26,738 nt of DNA from JBFWYO01 sp050186335 (lineage in GTDB: Bacteria > Pseudomonadota > Alphaproteobacteria > Bin65): NCBI GenBank assembly GCA_050186335.1, contig JBFWYO010000066.1, positions 1-26,738 on the forward strand, read 5' to 3'. This document shows positions 16,129 through 23,524 of this stretch, piece by piece. Below the pieces are notes generated by a model. That model did not search any database. It worked only from the letters and a program-made list of their open reading frames with translations, and was not told the origin of the DNA. Each line of letters starts with the position of its first letter. The stretch's first letter is position 1. A program made the translations under genes and the position numbers.

Positions 16129-17181
16129 ATGAAGTTGGACCAAACTTTCGGCGACCCGGCGTTTCGCGCGCTGCCGCCGCTGCCGACCATGGGTGTCGGC
16201 AGTTATGCCGCCCCGGGCTGGTTCGGCCTGGCGCGCCGCGCCATGCGCGACGGGGCGATGGGTCCGATCGATGCGGACGAACTGCTCAACGACGCCACGC
16301 GGGTCGTGGTCGACGATCAACTTGAAGCCGGGGTGGATATTCTCAGCGACGGCGAACTTCGCCGCCAACGTTTCGTCTACGAAGCCTATGACCGCCTGCA
16401 CGGCCTGGCGCGTCAGCCGCCGGCCCGCAAGCTCGGCATTACCGGCTACGACATGGCGCCGCATTTTCTCGCCACGGGGCCGATCACGGCGCCGAATGGC
16501 ATCGGTACGGTCGAGGAATTCCTGATCCTCCGGGGCATGGCGCCCAATCGGCCGCTCAAAATCGCGCTGCCGGGCCCGCTGACATTTGCCGGCTTCATCC
16601 AGCCCGGCGAGCGCGGCCAGCAGGCGGTGCTCGACGATTGCATTGCGCTGGTGAAAGCCGAGATTGCGGCGCTCGTCGATGCCGGCGCGCGCTATATCCA
16701 GCTCGACGAGCCGGGCCTCGCGACCGCCGGCAAGGGCTGGACGCCGGCGCAGGGCGTTGCCGCCATCAACAAAGCGATCGGCGGCGCGAACGCGACGATG
16801 GCCGTGCATGTCTGCTTCGGTAACAATGCCGGCCGGCCGATGGCGGATCGAAGGCTCGAGCCGCTGCTCGATGCCGTCGAACAGCTTGCCGTGCCGCACC
16901 TGGTTCTGGAATTCGCCAACCGGGAAATGTCCGGCGTCGAACATTTGCGCCGGCTCAGCGCCAAATTCGTCGTCGCCTGCGGTGTCGTCGACGTGAAGAA
17001 TTTCTACGTCGAAACCAGGGACGACGTAGCGCGCCGCATCGATCAATGCCTGGCGCACCTGCCGGCCGACGCCATGATCGTCACGGCCGATTGCGGCTTT
17101 TCCGCCCTGCCGCGCTACGTGGCGCGGCAAAAGATGCAAGCCATGGTGGACGGCGCGCGGCTTGTGCGCGGCCGAAATTAA
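16129..17181 (+). CDS. Core MetE-like zinc protein (cobalamin-independent methionine synthase C-terminal domain)
   Basis: A 350-residue protein equal to the catalytic half of MetE, without the N-terminal barrel. Zinc ligands can be assigned as His227 and Cys229 (VHVCFGN), Glu261 (LEFANRE) and Cys322 (TADCGFSALPR). The QLDEP stretch (Asp193, Glu194) matches the substrate-thiol pocket region. The family transfers methyl groups to thiols or, in the coenzyme M branch, opens epoxides. AGAGGGAG lies about 5 nt before the ATG; a possible -10 TATAAC is at 16101-16106. The amidohydrolase gene follows by 25 nt and a CoA ligase after it, so it probably belongs to a catabolic operon rather than to methionine synthesis. 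Zinc binding is well supported, the reaction is not. Confidence 0.88.
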   Translation: MKLDQTFGDPAFRALPPLPTMGVGSYAAPGWFGLARRAMRDGAMGPIDADELLNDATRVVVDDQLEAGVDILSDGELRRQRFVYEAYDRLHGLARQPPARKLGITGYDMAPHFLATGPITAPNGIGTVEEFLILRGMAPNRPLKIALPGPLTFAGFIQPGERGQQAVLDDCIALVKAEIAALVDAGARYIQLDEPGLATAGKGWTPAQGVAAINKAIGGANATMAVHVCFGNNAGRPMADRRLEPLLDAVEQLAVPHLVLEFANREMSGVEHLRRLSAKFVVACGVVDVKNFYVETRDDVARRIDQCLAHLPADAMIVTADCGFSALPRYVARQKMQAMVDGARLVRGRN

Positions 17182-17206
17182 CAGTCTTCAGAAAGAGGGC
17201 GCGTGC

Positions 17207-18184
17207 ATGAAGATCGATATTCACGCCCACATCGTCGATCGTCCCTACATCGACGATCTGATGAACGACGGCGGCCTGACCGCGCAATCGACCGGCGCCG
17301 GCCAAACGCTGCTGCGCAAGGACGGGCATACGTTCCTTTGGTATCGCGAGAGCATGTTCGATATCGACGCCCGCCTGCGCGAGATGGACGCCAAAGGCGT
17401 CGACATGCGCATGCTGTCGCTCAGCACGCCCAACGTCTACGAGTGGTCGGGCGCGCGGCAGATCGCCGCCACGCAGCACATCAATAATGCGACCGCCGCC
17501 TTGGTGCGCCGGCATCCCGATCGCTTTGGCGGATTCGGCAGTCTGCCGCTGGACGATATCGAGGCGTCGCTGGCCGAGATCGACCGCATCACCGGCGAGC
17601 TCGGCCTGCACGGTGTCGCGATCGGCTCGAACATCGGCGGCGTGCCGGTCAACCATGCGCGGTTCGAGCCGATCTGGGCGCGCTTGAACGAACTTCGCCT
17701 GCCGGTGTTCGAACATCCGATGTTCCCGACCCACACCGCGGACATGGAGGAGTTCGAGCTGCCGTTGCGCGTGGGGTTCATTTTCGATACCACCACCGCC
17801 GCTTCGCGCATGATCTATGCCGGTATCTTCGAGCGCTATCCGAATTTCCCCTACATCATGGCGCACACGGGCGGCGCGCTGCTGATGATCCTCGAGCGGC
17901 TGGACAACGGCTATCGCCTGTTTCCCGATTGCCGGAAGTACATCAACAAGCTGCCCAGCGAATACGCCAAGCATCTTTATTACGATACTGCCTCGTTCTA
18001 TGGCCCGGCGCTCACGATGGCGCATGCCGTCGTAGGCGCTGATCATTTGCTATGGGGATCCGACGATCCGTTCATCGGCGCCGACACGCAGCATGTCGAA
18101 AAGCTGCCGTTGTCGCCCGGCGATAAGGCGAAAATCCTCGGCGGCAATGCGGCGCGTCTGCTCAAGCTCAAGGTGCCGACCTAG
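17207..18184 (+). CDS. ACMSD-type amidohydrolase family protein (predicted decarboxylase or hydrolase)
   Basis: A 325-residue TIM-barrel metalloenzyme of the amidohydrolase-2 group that includes aminocarboxymuconate-semialdehyde decarboxylase (ACMSD) and gamma-resorcylate decarboxylase. The metal ligands are in order: His6 and His8 (DIHAHI), His170 (FEHPMFP), His220 (MAHTGG) and Asp286 (GSDDPF). The mid-barrel stretch GGFGSLPLDD is typical of the group. It probably decarboxylates or hydrates a cyclic or unsaturated acid. AGAGGG lies about 8 nt before the ATG. It lies 25 nt after the MetE-like gene and 33 nt before the acyl-CoA ligase, all on one strand, so all three are likely one operon. No substrate can be named from sequence. 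Confidence 0.9.
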   Translation: MKIDIHAHIVDRPYIDDLMNDGGLTAQSTGAGQTLLRKDGHTFLWYRESMFDIDARLREMDAKGVDMRMLSLSTPNVYEWSGARQIAATQHINNATAALVRRHPDRFGGFGSLPLDDIEASLAEIDRITGELGLHGVAIGSNIGGVPVNHARFEPIWARLNELRLPVFEHPMFPTHTADMEEFELPLRVGFIFDTTTAASRMIYAGIFERYPNFPYIMAHTGGALLMILERLDNGYRLFPDCRKYINKLPSEYAKHLYYDTASFYGPALTMAHAVVGADHLLWGSDDPFIGADTQHVEKLPLSPGDKAKILGGNAARLLKLKVPT

Positions 18185-18217
18185 GCGCGGCCGCGAATCG
18201 AAGGCGGGGCCGGACCC

Positions 18218-19756
18218 GTGAATATCACCTCGTTGATCGATCGACACGCCGATGCAACCGCTGGCGCGGCGGCCGTGATCGGCGCCGACGGTGTCGTCGC
18301 CTCCTGGTCGGCGCTGCGCAGCCGGCTCGATCGCCTGGCCGGAGCCTTGGCCGCGCGCGGGATCGGCGTCAGCGACCGCGTCGCGCTGCTGGCGCCCAAC
18401 GGCAGCGCATTCTTCGAAACCACGCTCGCAGTACCGCGCCTGGGCGCCTACATCGTGCCGCTGAACTACCGGCTGGCCGCCGCCGAACTGCGGTTTCAAC
18501 TGCAGGATGCGTCGCCGAAGCTGCTGATCGTCGACGGCGCGTATCGCGATCTGGCGGCGGCGATCCGGCCGGATATGCCGGTCGTCGGCATCGGCTTCGA
18601 CGGCGACGCCGGGCGTTATGAGCGTTGGATCGAAGCGGCGGCGCCGATCGCGGGGCCGCTCGACGTGGCATCCGATCACACGTTCGGCATCTTCTACACC
18701 GGTGGCACGACCGGCCTGCCCAAGGGCGTCATGCTCACGCACGGCAATTTCCTCGCCAATTCGCGGCACGTGACCGCGGCGACGGATTATCGCCCTGCCG
18801 ACGTCCACCTGCATGCGGCGCCGATGTTCCATCTGGCCGATCTCGGCGCCACGTTTGCGCAACTTTATCGCGGCGGCGCGCATGTGTTTCTGCCGCAGTT
18901 TCGGGCCGATGCCCTGTGCCACGCGGTGCAGACCCATCGCGTGACGACCATGCTGCTGGCGCCGACCATGATCGAAACCCTGGTGCGCTGGGAACGGCTC
19001 GCCGCTTTCGATCTGTCCTCATGGCGAATCATGACCTATGGCGGCTCGCCGATTACCGAAGCCACGCTGACGCGCTGCCTCGATCTGCTGCCTTGCGCGC
19101 TTTATCAAGGCTATGGTCAGACCGAAGCCACGCACACGATCTGCCTGTTGCGTCCCGAGGAGCACCGCGCGGCGCTCGGCGATCCTGCAAAGTTGCGCCG
19201 GTGCGGGCGCCCGATTCCGGGCATGGAGGTGCGGATCGGGGATCGTGACGACGTGGCGTTGCCGACCGGCCGGATCGGGGAAGTGCTGGCGCGCGGGCCG
19301 ATCGTCATGAAAGGCTACTGGAACCGACCGCAGGAAACCTCCGAAACCCTGCGCGGCGGTTGGTTGCACACCGGCGATCTCGGCTTCATGGATGCGGAAG
19401 GCTACGTGACGCTGGTCGATCGCAAGAAAGACATGATCGTCACCGGCGCCGAGAATGTCTATTCGGCGGAGGTCGAAAGCGCGCTGTCGACGCATGCCGG
19501 CGTGTCCGAGGTTGCGGTGATCGCCGTGCCCGACGATGCCTTCGGCGAGCGCGTCCACGCGGTCATCGTTCCCGCCGTCGGTCAATCGCCGACGCCTCTG
19601 GACCTGCAAACCCACTGCCGGCGCCTGATCGCCGGTTACAAGATTCCCCGCTCGTTCGAGTTCGTCGCGAGCCTGCCGAAGACGGCTGCGGGCAAGGTGC
19701 AGAAATCCGATCTGCGCGCACCCCACTGGCGCAGCCGCGAGCGCGCGGTGAATTGA
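18218..19756 (+). CDS. AMP-forming acyl-CoA synthetase
   Basis: A 512-residue ligase of the ANL superfamily. It has the phosphate-binding loop TGGTTGLPKG (161-170), YGQTE (299-303), the TGD motif (385-387), the hinge region DRKKDMIVTGAENVYSAEVE (401-420) and the catalytic C-terminal Lys493 (AAGKVQK). It activates a carboxylic acid with ATP to an acyl-adenylate and then to an acyl-CoA. The start is GTG 18218, with an AAGGCGGGG stretch about 8 nt upstream. It follows the amidohydrolase by 33 nt. A product of that decarboxylase/hydrolase, or the substrate of the pathway, could be the acid it activates. The acyl chain specificity cannot be read from sequence. Confidence 0.93.
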   Translation: MNITSLIDRHADATAGAAAVIGADGVVASWSALRSRLDRLAGALAARGIGVSDRVALLAPNGSAFFETTLAVPRLGAYIVPLNYRLAAAELRFQLQDASPKLLIVDGAYRDLAAAIRPDMPVVGIGFDGDAGRYERWIEAAAPIAGPLDVASDHTFGIFYTGGTTGLPKGVMLTHGNFLANSRHVTAATDYRPADVHLHAAPMFHLADLGATFAQLYRGGAHVFLPQFRADALCHAVQTHRVTTMLLAPTMIETLVRWERLAAFDLSSWRIMTYGGSPITEATLTRCLDLLPCALYQGYGQTEATHTICLLRPEEHRAALGDPAKLRRCGRPIPGMEVRIGDRDDVALPTGRIGEVLARGPIVMKGYWNRPQETSETLRGGWLHTGDLGFMDAEGYVTLVDRKKDMIVTGAENVYSAEVESALSTHAGVSEVAVIAVPDDAFGERVHAVIVPAVGQSPTPLDLQTHCRRLIAGYKIPRSFEFVASLPKTAAGKVQKSDLRAPHWRSRERAVN

Positions 19757-19856
19757 CGCCGTTACGTACTACAGAATGGACATTCGCGCGGCGCCGATTT
19801 ACCGCATGGGCGCTCGCACCTAGGCTCGCGTGGCTTTATCAAGGTGGGGGCGGATT

Positions 19857-20975
19857 ATGGGCAGCGCAGCCGCACGACATGTAGATCACATCGGCAGTTT
19901 CGTTCGTCCGCCGGAGTTGATGAAAGCATGGTTTGAAGAGGAGGCCGGCAAGCTGTCGTCGGCGGAGTTGCGTCGCATCACCGACGCCGCGATTCGCGAT
20001 GTGGTCAAGCTGCAGGAAGACATCGGTCTCGAATTCGTGACCGACGGCGAATTTCGGCGTGGCGGGTGGTCGCGCGGATTCCTGGTCGCGGTCGACGGCT
20101 TTACCTTCAAGCCCTCGCACCTGACGTTCCGGAACGAGGCCGGCGTGTCGACGGCAGCTCCGGCGCCGGTCGCAACCAAGAAAATCAAGCGCCTGAGGCC
20201 GATCGTGGCGGAAGATTTTGCGTTTCTGAAAACGGTCGCCACGAAAACCGCGAAGGTCACCATGCCGACGCCGTCGCACATGCATTTCGGGCATTTTAGC
20301 GACGCGCGCGACAAGACGATCTATCCCGACGCAAACGAGTACTGGCACGATCTGACGCAGGTCTACCGCGAGGAAATCGCGGACCTTGCCAAAGTCGGCT
20401 GCAAATTCCTGCAGCTCGACGAGGTGCCGCTGACGTTATGCTGCGACGACACCAATCGAGCGATTGCCGTCAAGCACGGCGAGGACCCGGACAAGCTCGC
20501 CGACACGTATATTCGGGTGTTCAACCAGGCGGTCGCCGGCCGGCCGAAGGACATGAAGATCGCCGTACATTTCTGCCGCGGCAACATGCAGGGCCTATGG
20601 ATGGGCGACGGCGGCTACGGGCCGATCGCCGAGCGCATTTTCAACGAGATGGATTGCGACGCTTTTCTGCTCGAATACGACTCACCCCGCGCCGGCGATT
20701 TCGAGCCGCTCAAGTATTTGCCCAAGGGGCGGGTCGCATATTTGGGATTGATCAGCACCAAGAAGCCGGAGCTCGAATCCGCGGACTATCTGCTGCGGCG
20801 CCTGGACGAAGCACGGCGCTACGCGGACATCGGGCGGCTCGGCCTGTGTCCGCAATGCGGCTTCGGCAGTTCCGCCATGTCCAAGTTCAACGTCCTGCCG
20901 AACCCGATGACCGAGGATTTGGAGCGGCGAAAACTCGGCCGCCTGCTGGAAGTCGCGGACAAAGTCTGGGCTTAG
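19857..20975 (+). CDS. YxjG/YxjH-type MetE-like zinc protein
   Basis: A 372-residue protein of the MetE/UROD superfamily. The opening HVDHIGSFVRPPEL and the VTDGEFRRGGW block are typical of the YxjG/YxjH group, often annotated as methyltetrahydropteroyltriglutamate-homocysteine methyltransferase. Zinc ligands: His238 and Cys240 (VHFCRGN), Glu273 (LLEYDS) and Cys334 (CPQCGFGS). It lacks the N-terminal half of true MetE. A GGTGGGGGCGG tract precedes ATG 19857; the longer in-frame start at 19830 adds residues of no family likeness. It is 100 nt after the CoA ligase. It differs clearly from the neighbour at 16129, so it is not a recent duplicate. Related coenzyme M epoxide transferases are an alternative. 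Confidence 0.88.
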   Translation: MGSAAARHVDHIGSFVRPPELMKAWFEEEAGKLSSAELRRITDAAIRDVVKLQEDIGLEFVTDGEFRRGGWSRGFLVAVDGFTFKPSHLTFRNEAGVSTAAPAPVATKKIKRLRPIVAEDFAFLKTVATKTAKVTMPTPSHMHFGHFSDARDKTIYPDANEYWHDLTQVYREEIADLAKVGCKFLQLDEVPLTLCCDDTNRAIAVKHGEDPDKLADTYIRVFNQAVAGRPKDMKIAVHFCRGNMQGLWMGDGGYGPIAERIFNEMDCDAFLLEYDSPRAGDFEPLKYLPKGRVAYLGLISTKKPELESADYLLRRLDEARRYADIGRLGLCPQCGFGSSAMSKFNVLPNPMTEDLERRKLGRLLEVADKVWA

Positions 20976-21024
20976 GCCGAACCCAGGCGCGAATTCGCCA
21001 GCCTAGCCGCCATCCGCTGCCCGC

Positions 21025-21053
21025 TTGACACCGAAGCTCCCCGATTTCAGCAT
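21025..21053 (+). promoter_or_regulatory. Candidate sigma70-type promoter of the DUF4189 gene
   Basis: A perfect -35 TTGACA at 21025-21030 is followed after 17 nt by CAGCAT (21048-21053), a -10 with only three matching bases. It lies 43 nt before the ATG, so position and -35 support it and the -10 does not. Confidence 0.35.
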
Positions 21054-21095
21054 GGGCGGTGGCCATGTGGCCTGAATTTCCCTAGGGGGTTTCGA

Positions 21096-21479
21096 ATGTC
21101 CAAATCACAAGTGCGCGCGGCGCTGGGCGGCGGCGCGCTGATGCTGATGGCGCTGGCCGCACAGCCGGCCTCGGCGCAGGATTATTACGGCGCGTTTGCC
21201 TATTCGCTGGCCAATGGCGCCTACGGTTACTCCTACAACTATCCGACGCGGCAAGAGGCGGAGCAGCGCGCACTGGCCGAATGCCAGCAGCATTCCAGCG
21301 AATGCAAGGGCATCTTCTGGTTCCGCAACGCCTGCGGCGCGCTCGCGCGCGCGAGCGACAACGCATACGGCTGGGCGTGGAACGTCAATCTCGGCGAAGC
21401 GCGGGTCAATGCGCTGACCGAGTGCAGCAAGTACGGCCCGCAATGCGAGATCAAAGAATCGTTCTGCGTGCCGCGCTGA
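21096..21479 (+). CDS. Secreted DUF4189 domain protein
   Basis: A 127-residue exported protein. The signal peptide (ALGGGALMLMALAAQPASA) should be cut after Ala27. The mature part is one DUF4189 domain with YGAFAYSLANGAYGYSYNYP, then a region with paired cysteines (ECQQHSSECKG, NACGALAR), the WAWN stretch and a late cysteine pair (CEIKESFC). The even set of cysteines suggests disulfides in the periplasm or outside. The function of the family is not established; it occurs in some secreted or enzyme-adjacent proteins. AGGGGG lies about 7 nt before the ATG. It seems to stand alone, with its own promoter candidate and a terminator about 95 nt downstream. Confidence 0.85.
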   Translation: MSKSQVRAALGGGALMLMALAAQPASAQDYYGAFAYSLANGAYGYSYNYPTRQEAEQRALAECQQHSSECKGIFWFRNACGALARASDNAYGWAWNVNLGEARVNALTECSKYGPQCEIKESFCVPR

Positions 21480-21572
21480 GGCCAGGCATGCCAGAGGCGC
21501 TTCTCGGCTGACGGTTCGCCCGTAGGTGCGAGTCCGGTCTATGATCGCGCCGCGACGTTAGATTGAATCGAT

Positions 21573-21604
21573 CGGGTGCCGGCCGCGGGCCGGCACCCGT
21601 TTTT
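21573..21604 (+). terminator. Strong terminator just upstream of the O-methyltransferase gene
   Basis: CGGGTGCCGGCC (21573-21584) pairs fully with GGCCGGCACCCG (21588-21599) around GCG, followed by TTTTT (21600-21604). It lies 94 nt after the DUF4189 stop and ends 16 nt before the next ATG. It may end the DUF4189 transcript or act as an attenuator for the downstream gene. Confidence 0.85.
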
Positions 21605-21620
21605 ATGTGTGCGAGGGGGA

Positions 21621-22301
21621 ATGGCGCTCGATCAGATATTTCTCAACGAAAAGCTCTACGATTACCTGCTGTCGGTTTCCATGCGCGAACCGGATGTGCT
21701 GCGCCGGCTGCGCGAGGAAACCAAGGGCCTGAAAATGAGCTTCTGGCAGATCCCCGCGATCCAGGGCCAGTTCATGATGGTGCTCGTCCGCCTGATGGGC
21801 GCCAAGCGCGTGCTCGAAATCGGCACCTTCACCGGTTATAGCTCGACCTCGATGGCGCTCGCCATGCCGGCCGACGGGCGCATCCTGGCCATCGATATTT
21901 CCGACGAGTACACGCGCATAGCGCGCAAGTATTGGCAGGAAGCCGGTGTGGCCTCGAAGATCGAGCTGCGCCTCGGACCCGGGATCGAGCAGATGGACGC
22001 GCTCATCGAGGCGGGCCGGGCCGAGCATTTCGATCTCTGCTTCATCGACGCCGACAAGGTGAACTATCAGCATTATTACGAACGCGCGCTGAAGCTGGTG
22101 CGCAAGGGCGGGTTGATCCTGATCGACAACACGCTGTTCTCCGGCCGCGTCGTCGGCCAAAATCTCGAAGGCCTGGCGCAATGGCAGCTCGATTGGACCG
22201 AAGACGTGAAGCGTTTCAATGCGGCCCTGCTGCACGACAAGCGCGTGACCATCTCGATGATCCCGGTCGGCGACGGCATGACTTTGGCGATTAAGGAGTA
22301 G
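21621..22301 (+). CDS. Class I SAM-dependent O-methyltransferase (caffeoyl-CoA type)
   Basis: A 226-residue methyltransferase of the Methyltransf_3 family. SAM motif I is VLEIGTFTGYSS (64-75), the acidic AIDIS strand (about 90-94) binds the ribose, and metal ligands are expected at Asp143 or Asp145 (FIDADK) and Asp169-Asn170 (LIDNTLF). The N-terminal LNEKLYDYLLSVS and PAIQGQFM stretches are usual for the bacterial branch. It should methylate a catechol-like or related hydroxyl. The ATG at 21621 has GAGG 4 nt upstream; a GTG 12 nt further upstream is next to the terminator T tract and less likely. It stands 16 nt after a terminator, so its promoter position is odd. The substrate is unknown. 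Confidence 0.93.
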   Translation: MALDQIFLNEKLYDYLLSVSMREPDVLRRLREETKGLKMSFWQIPAIQGQFMMVLVRLMGAKRVLEIGTFTGYSSTSMALAMPADGRILAIDISDEYTRIARKYWQEAGVASKIELRLGPGIEQMDALIEAGRAEHFDLCFIDADKVNYQHYYERALKLVRKGGLILIDNTLFSGRVVGQNLEGLAQWQLDWTEDVKRFNAALLHDKRVTISMIPVGDGMTLAIKE

Positions 22302-22430
22302 GGGGCGATGAAGGAGTGGGTGGACGAACAAGGACCGGTGGCGGCGACTTGAACCGTCCGCTTTAGGAGATTAAGTAGATCCGCCGTCAGCCAAGGACTT
22401 TCCCGCGGCGCCAGCAAGACGATTGGACCT

Positions 22431-23432
22431 ATGACCGGACGCCTCGACCGCCGCCTTTCAGTCGCGCCGATGATGGATTGCACGGACCGGCATTTCCGGT
22501 ATTTCGCCCGTCTGCTTACCAAGCGCACGCTGCTCTATACCGAAATGGTCACGACCGGCGCCATCCTGCATGGGGACCGCAGCCGATTCCTCAAGTTCGA
22601 TCCGCGCGAAAACCCATTAGCCCTGCAATTGGGCGGCAGCGACCCGGCGGCATTGGCTGCCTGCGCGCGCCTGGCCGAAGCCTGGGGCTATGACGAGGTC
22701 AACCTCAATGTCGGCTGCCCGTCCGACCGCGTGCAGTCGGGCCGGTTCGGGGCTTGCCTGATGGCCGAGCCGGATCTGGTGGCGGCCTGCGTCGACGCCA
22801 TGCGCCAAGCGGTTTCGATCCCGGTCACCGTCAAGACTCGCATCGGCATCGACGACCGCGACCGGTACGAAGATCTGGTCGAATTCGTCTCCAAGGTGCG
22901 CGCCGGCGGCGCGACCGTTTTCATCATTCACGCGCGCAAGGCCTGGCTGAGCGGCCTGAGCCCGCGCGAGAACCGCGATATTCCACCGTTGCGCTACGAT
23001 GTGGCGGCGCGCCTGAAGGCGGATTTCCCGGATTTGCGCGTGATCCTGAACGGCGGCCTTCGCACGTTCGATGCCGCCCGCGAGGCGCTCGCGCAGTTCG
23101 ACGGCGCCATGATCGGCCGCGCCGCGTACGAAATGCCCTACATGCTGGCCGAAGCCGACCGCGCGATCTTCGGTGCGACGACGGCGATGCCGACGCGCGT
23201 CGAAATCGTCGAAGGCTATTTACCATACGTCGATGCGTCGATGGCCGAAGGCGTGCCGCTATGGCGCCTGGCGCGCCCACTGGTCGGCTTGTATCACGGC
23301 CAACCCGGCGCGCGCGCCTGGCGTCGACGACTGGCCGAGGAAGCGCATCGCGCCGATAACGGCATCGGTCATCTGCGCGCGGCGCTCGACGCGGTCTTGC
23401 AGGCCGGCGCCGCGCTCGCCGATGCAGCTTAA
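22431..23432 (+). CDS. dusA: tRNA-dihydrouridine synthase A
   Basis: A 333-residue FMN-dependent enzyme that reduces uridines 20/20a in the D-loop of tRNA. The N-terminal SVAPMMDCTDRHFRYFARLL is the diagnostic DusA opening. The general-acid cysteine is Cys96 in NLNVGCPSDRVQSG, followed by KTRIGID. FMN-phosphate-binding stretches IHARKAWL, NGGL and MIGRAAYEMP are all present. The length is normal for the family and there is no frameshift. It lies 129 nt after the methyltransferase and is probably transcribed on its own. Start ATG 22431 places the conserved opening correctly; no strong ribosome binding site is visible. Confident assignment. Confidence 0.96.
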   Translation: MTGRLDRRLSVAPMMDCTDRHFRYFARLLTKRTLLYTEMVTTGAILHGDRSRFLKFDPRENPLALQLGGSDPAALAACARLAEAWGYDEVNLNVGCPSDRVQSGRFGACLMAEPDLVAACVDAMRQAVSIPVTVKTRIGIDDRDRYEDLVEFVSKVRAGGATVFIIHARKAWLSGLSPRENRDIPPLRYDVAARLKADFPDLRVILNGGLRTFDAAREALAQFDGAMIGRAAYEMPYMLAEADRAIFGATTAMPTRVEIVEGYLPYVDASMAEGVPLWRLARPLVGLYHGQPGARAWRRRLAEEAHRADNGIGHLRAALDAVLQAGAALADAA

Positions 23433-23524
23433 ACGGCCGTTTTAAGTAGCCACGAAAACGTCGCTGTCGTAGATTCTGCATTCAACCCGCGCGTCGACGC
23501 GGGAGCGAACTACGAGGGAGCTGC

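Noticed and set aside
14479..17139. An 886-codon open frame on the minus strand covering the carboxypeptidase and extending through the MetE-like gene.
   Set aside because: The upstream 375 codons are antisense to a gene with intact zinc motifs. They have no protein likeness and place the signal peptide in the middle; the real start is at 16014.
16129..20975. Calling the two MetE-like genes metE.
   Set aside because: Both lack the N-terminal half of true MetE, and their neighbours are catabolic; zinc motifs alone do not show methionine synthase activity.
21511..21600. A tRNA-like or T-arm-like stretch (GGTTCGCCC...GCGAGTCC) before the methyltransferase.
   Set aside because: No acceptor stem, anticodon arm or CCA end can be formed; the only firm structure is the terminator stem.
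23429..23446. AAACGGCCGTTT palindrome at the end of dusA as a terminator.
   Set aside because: The perfect 12-base palindrome leaves no loop and is followed by only a few T; it overlaps the stop codon and is not convincing.
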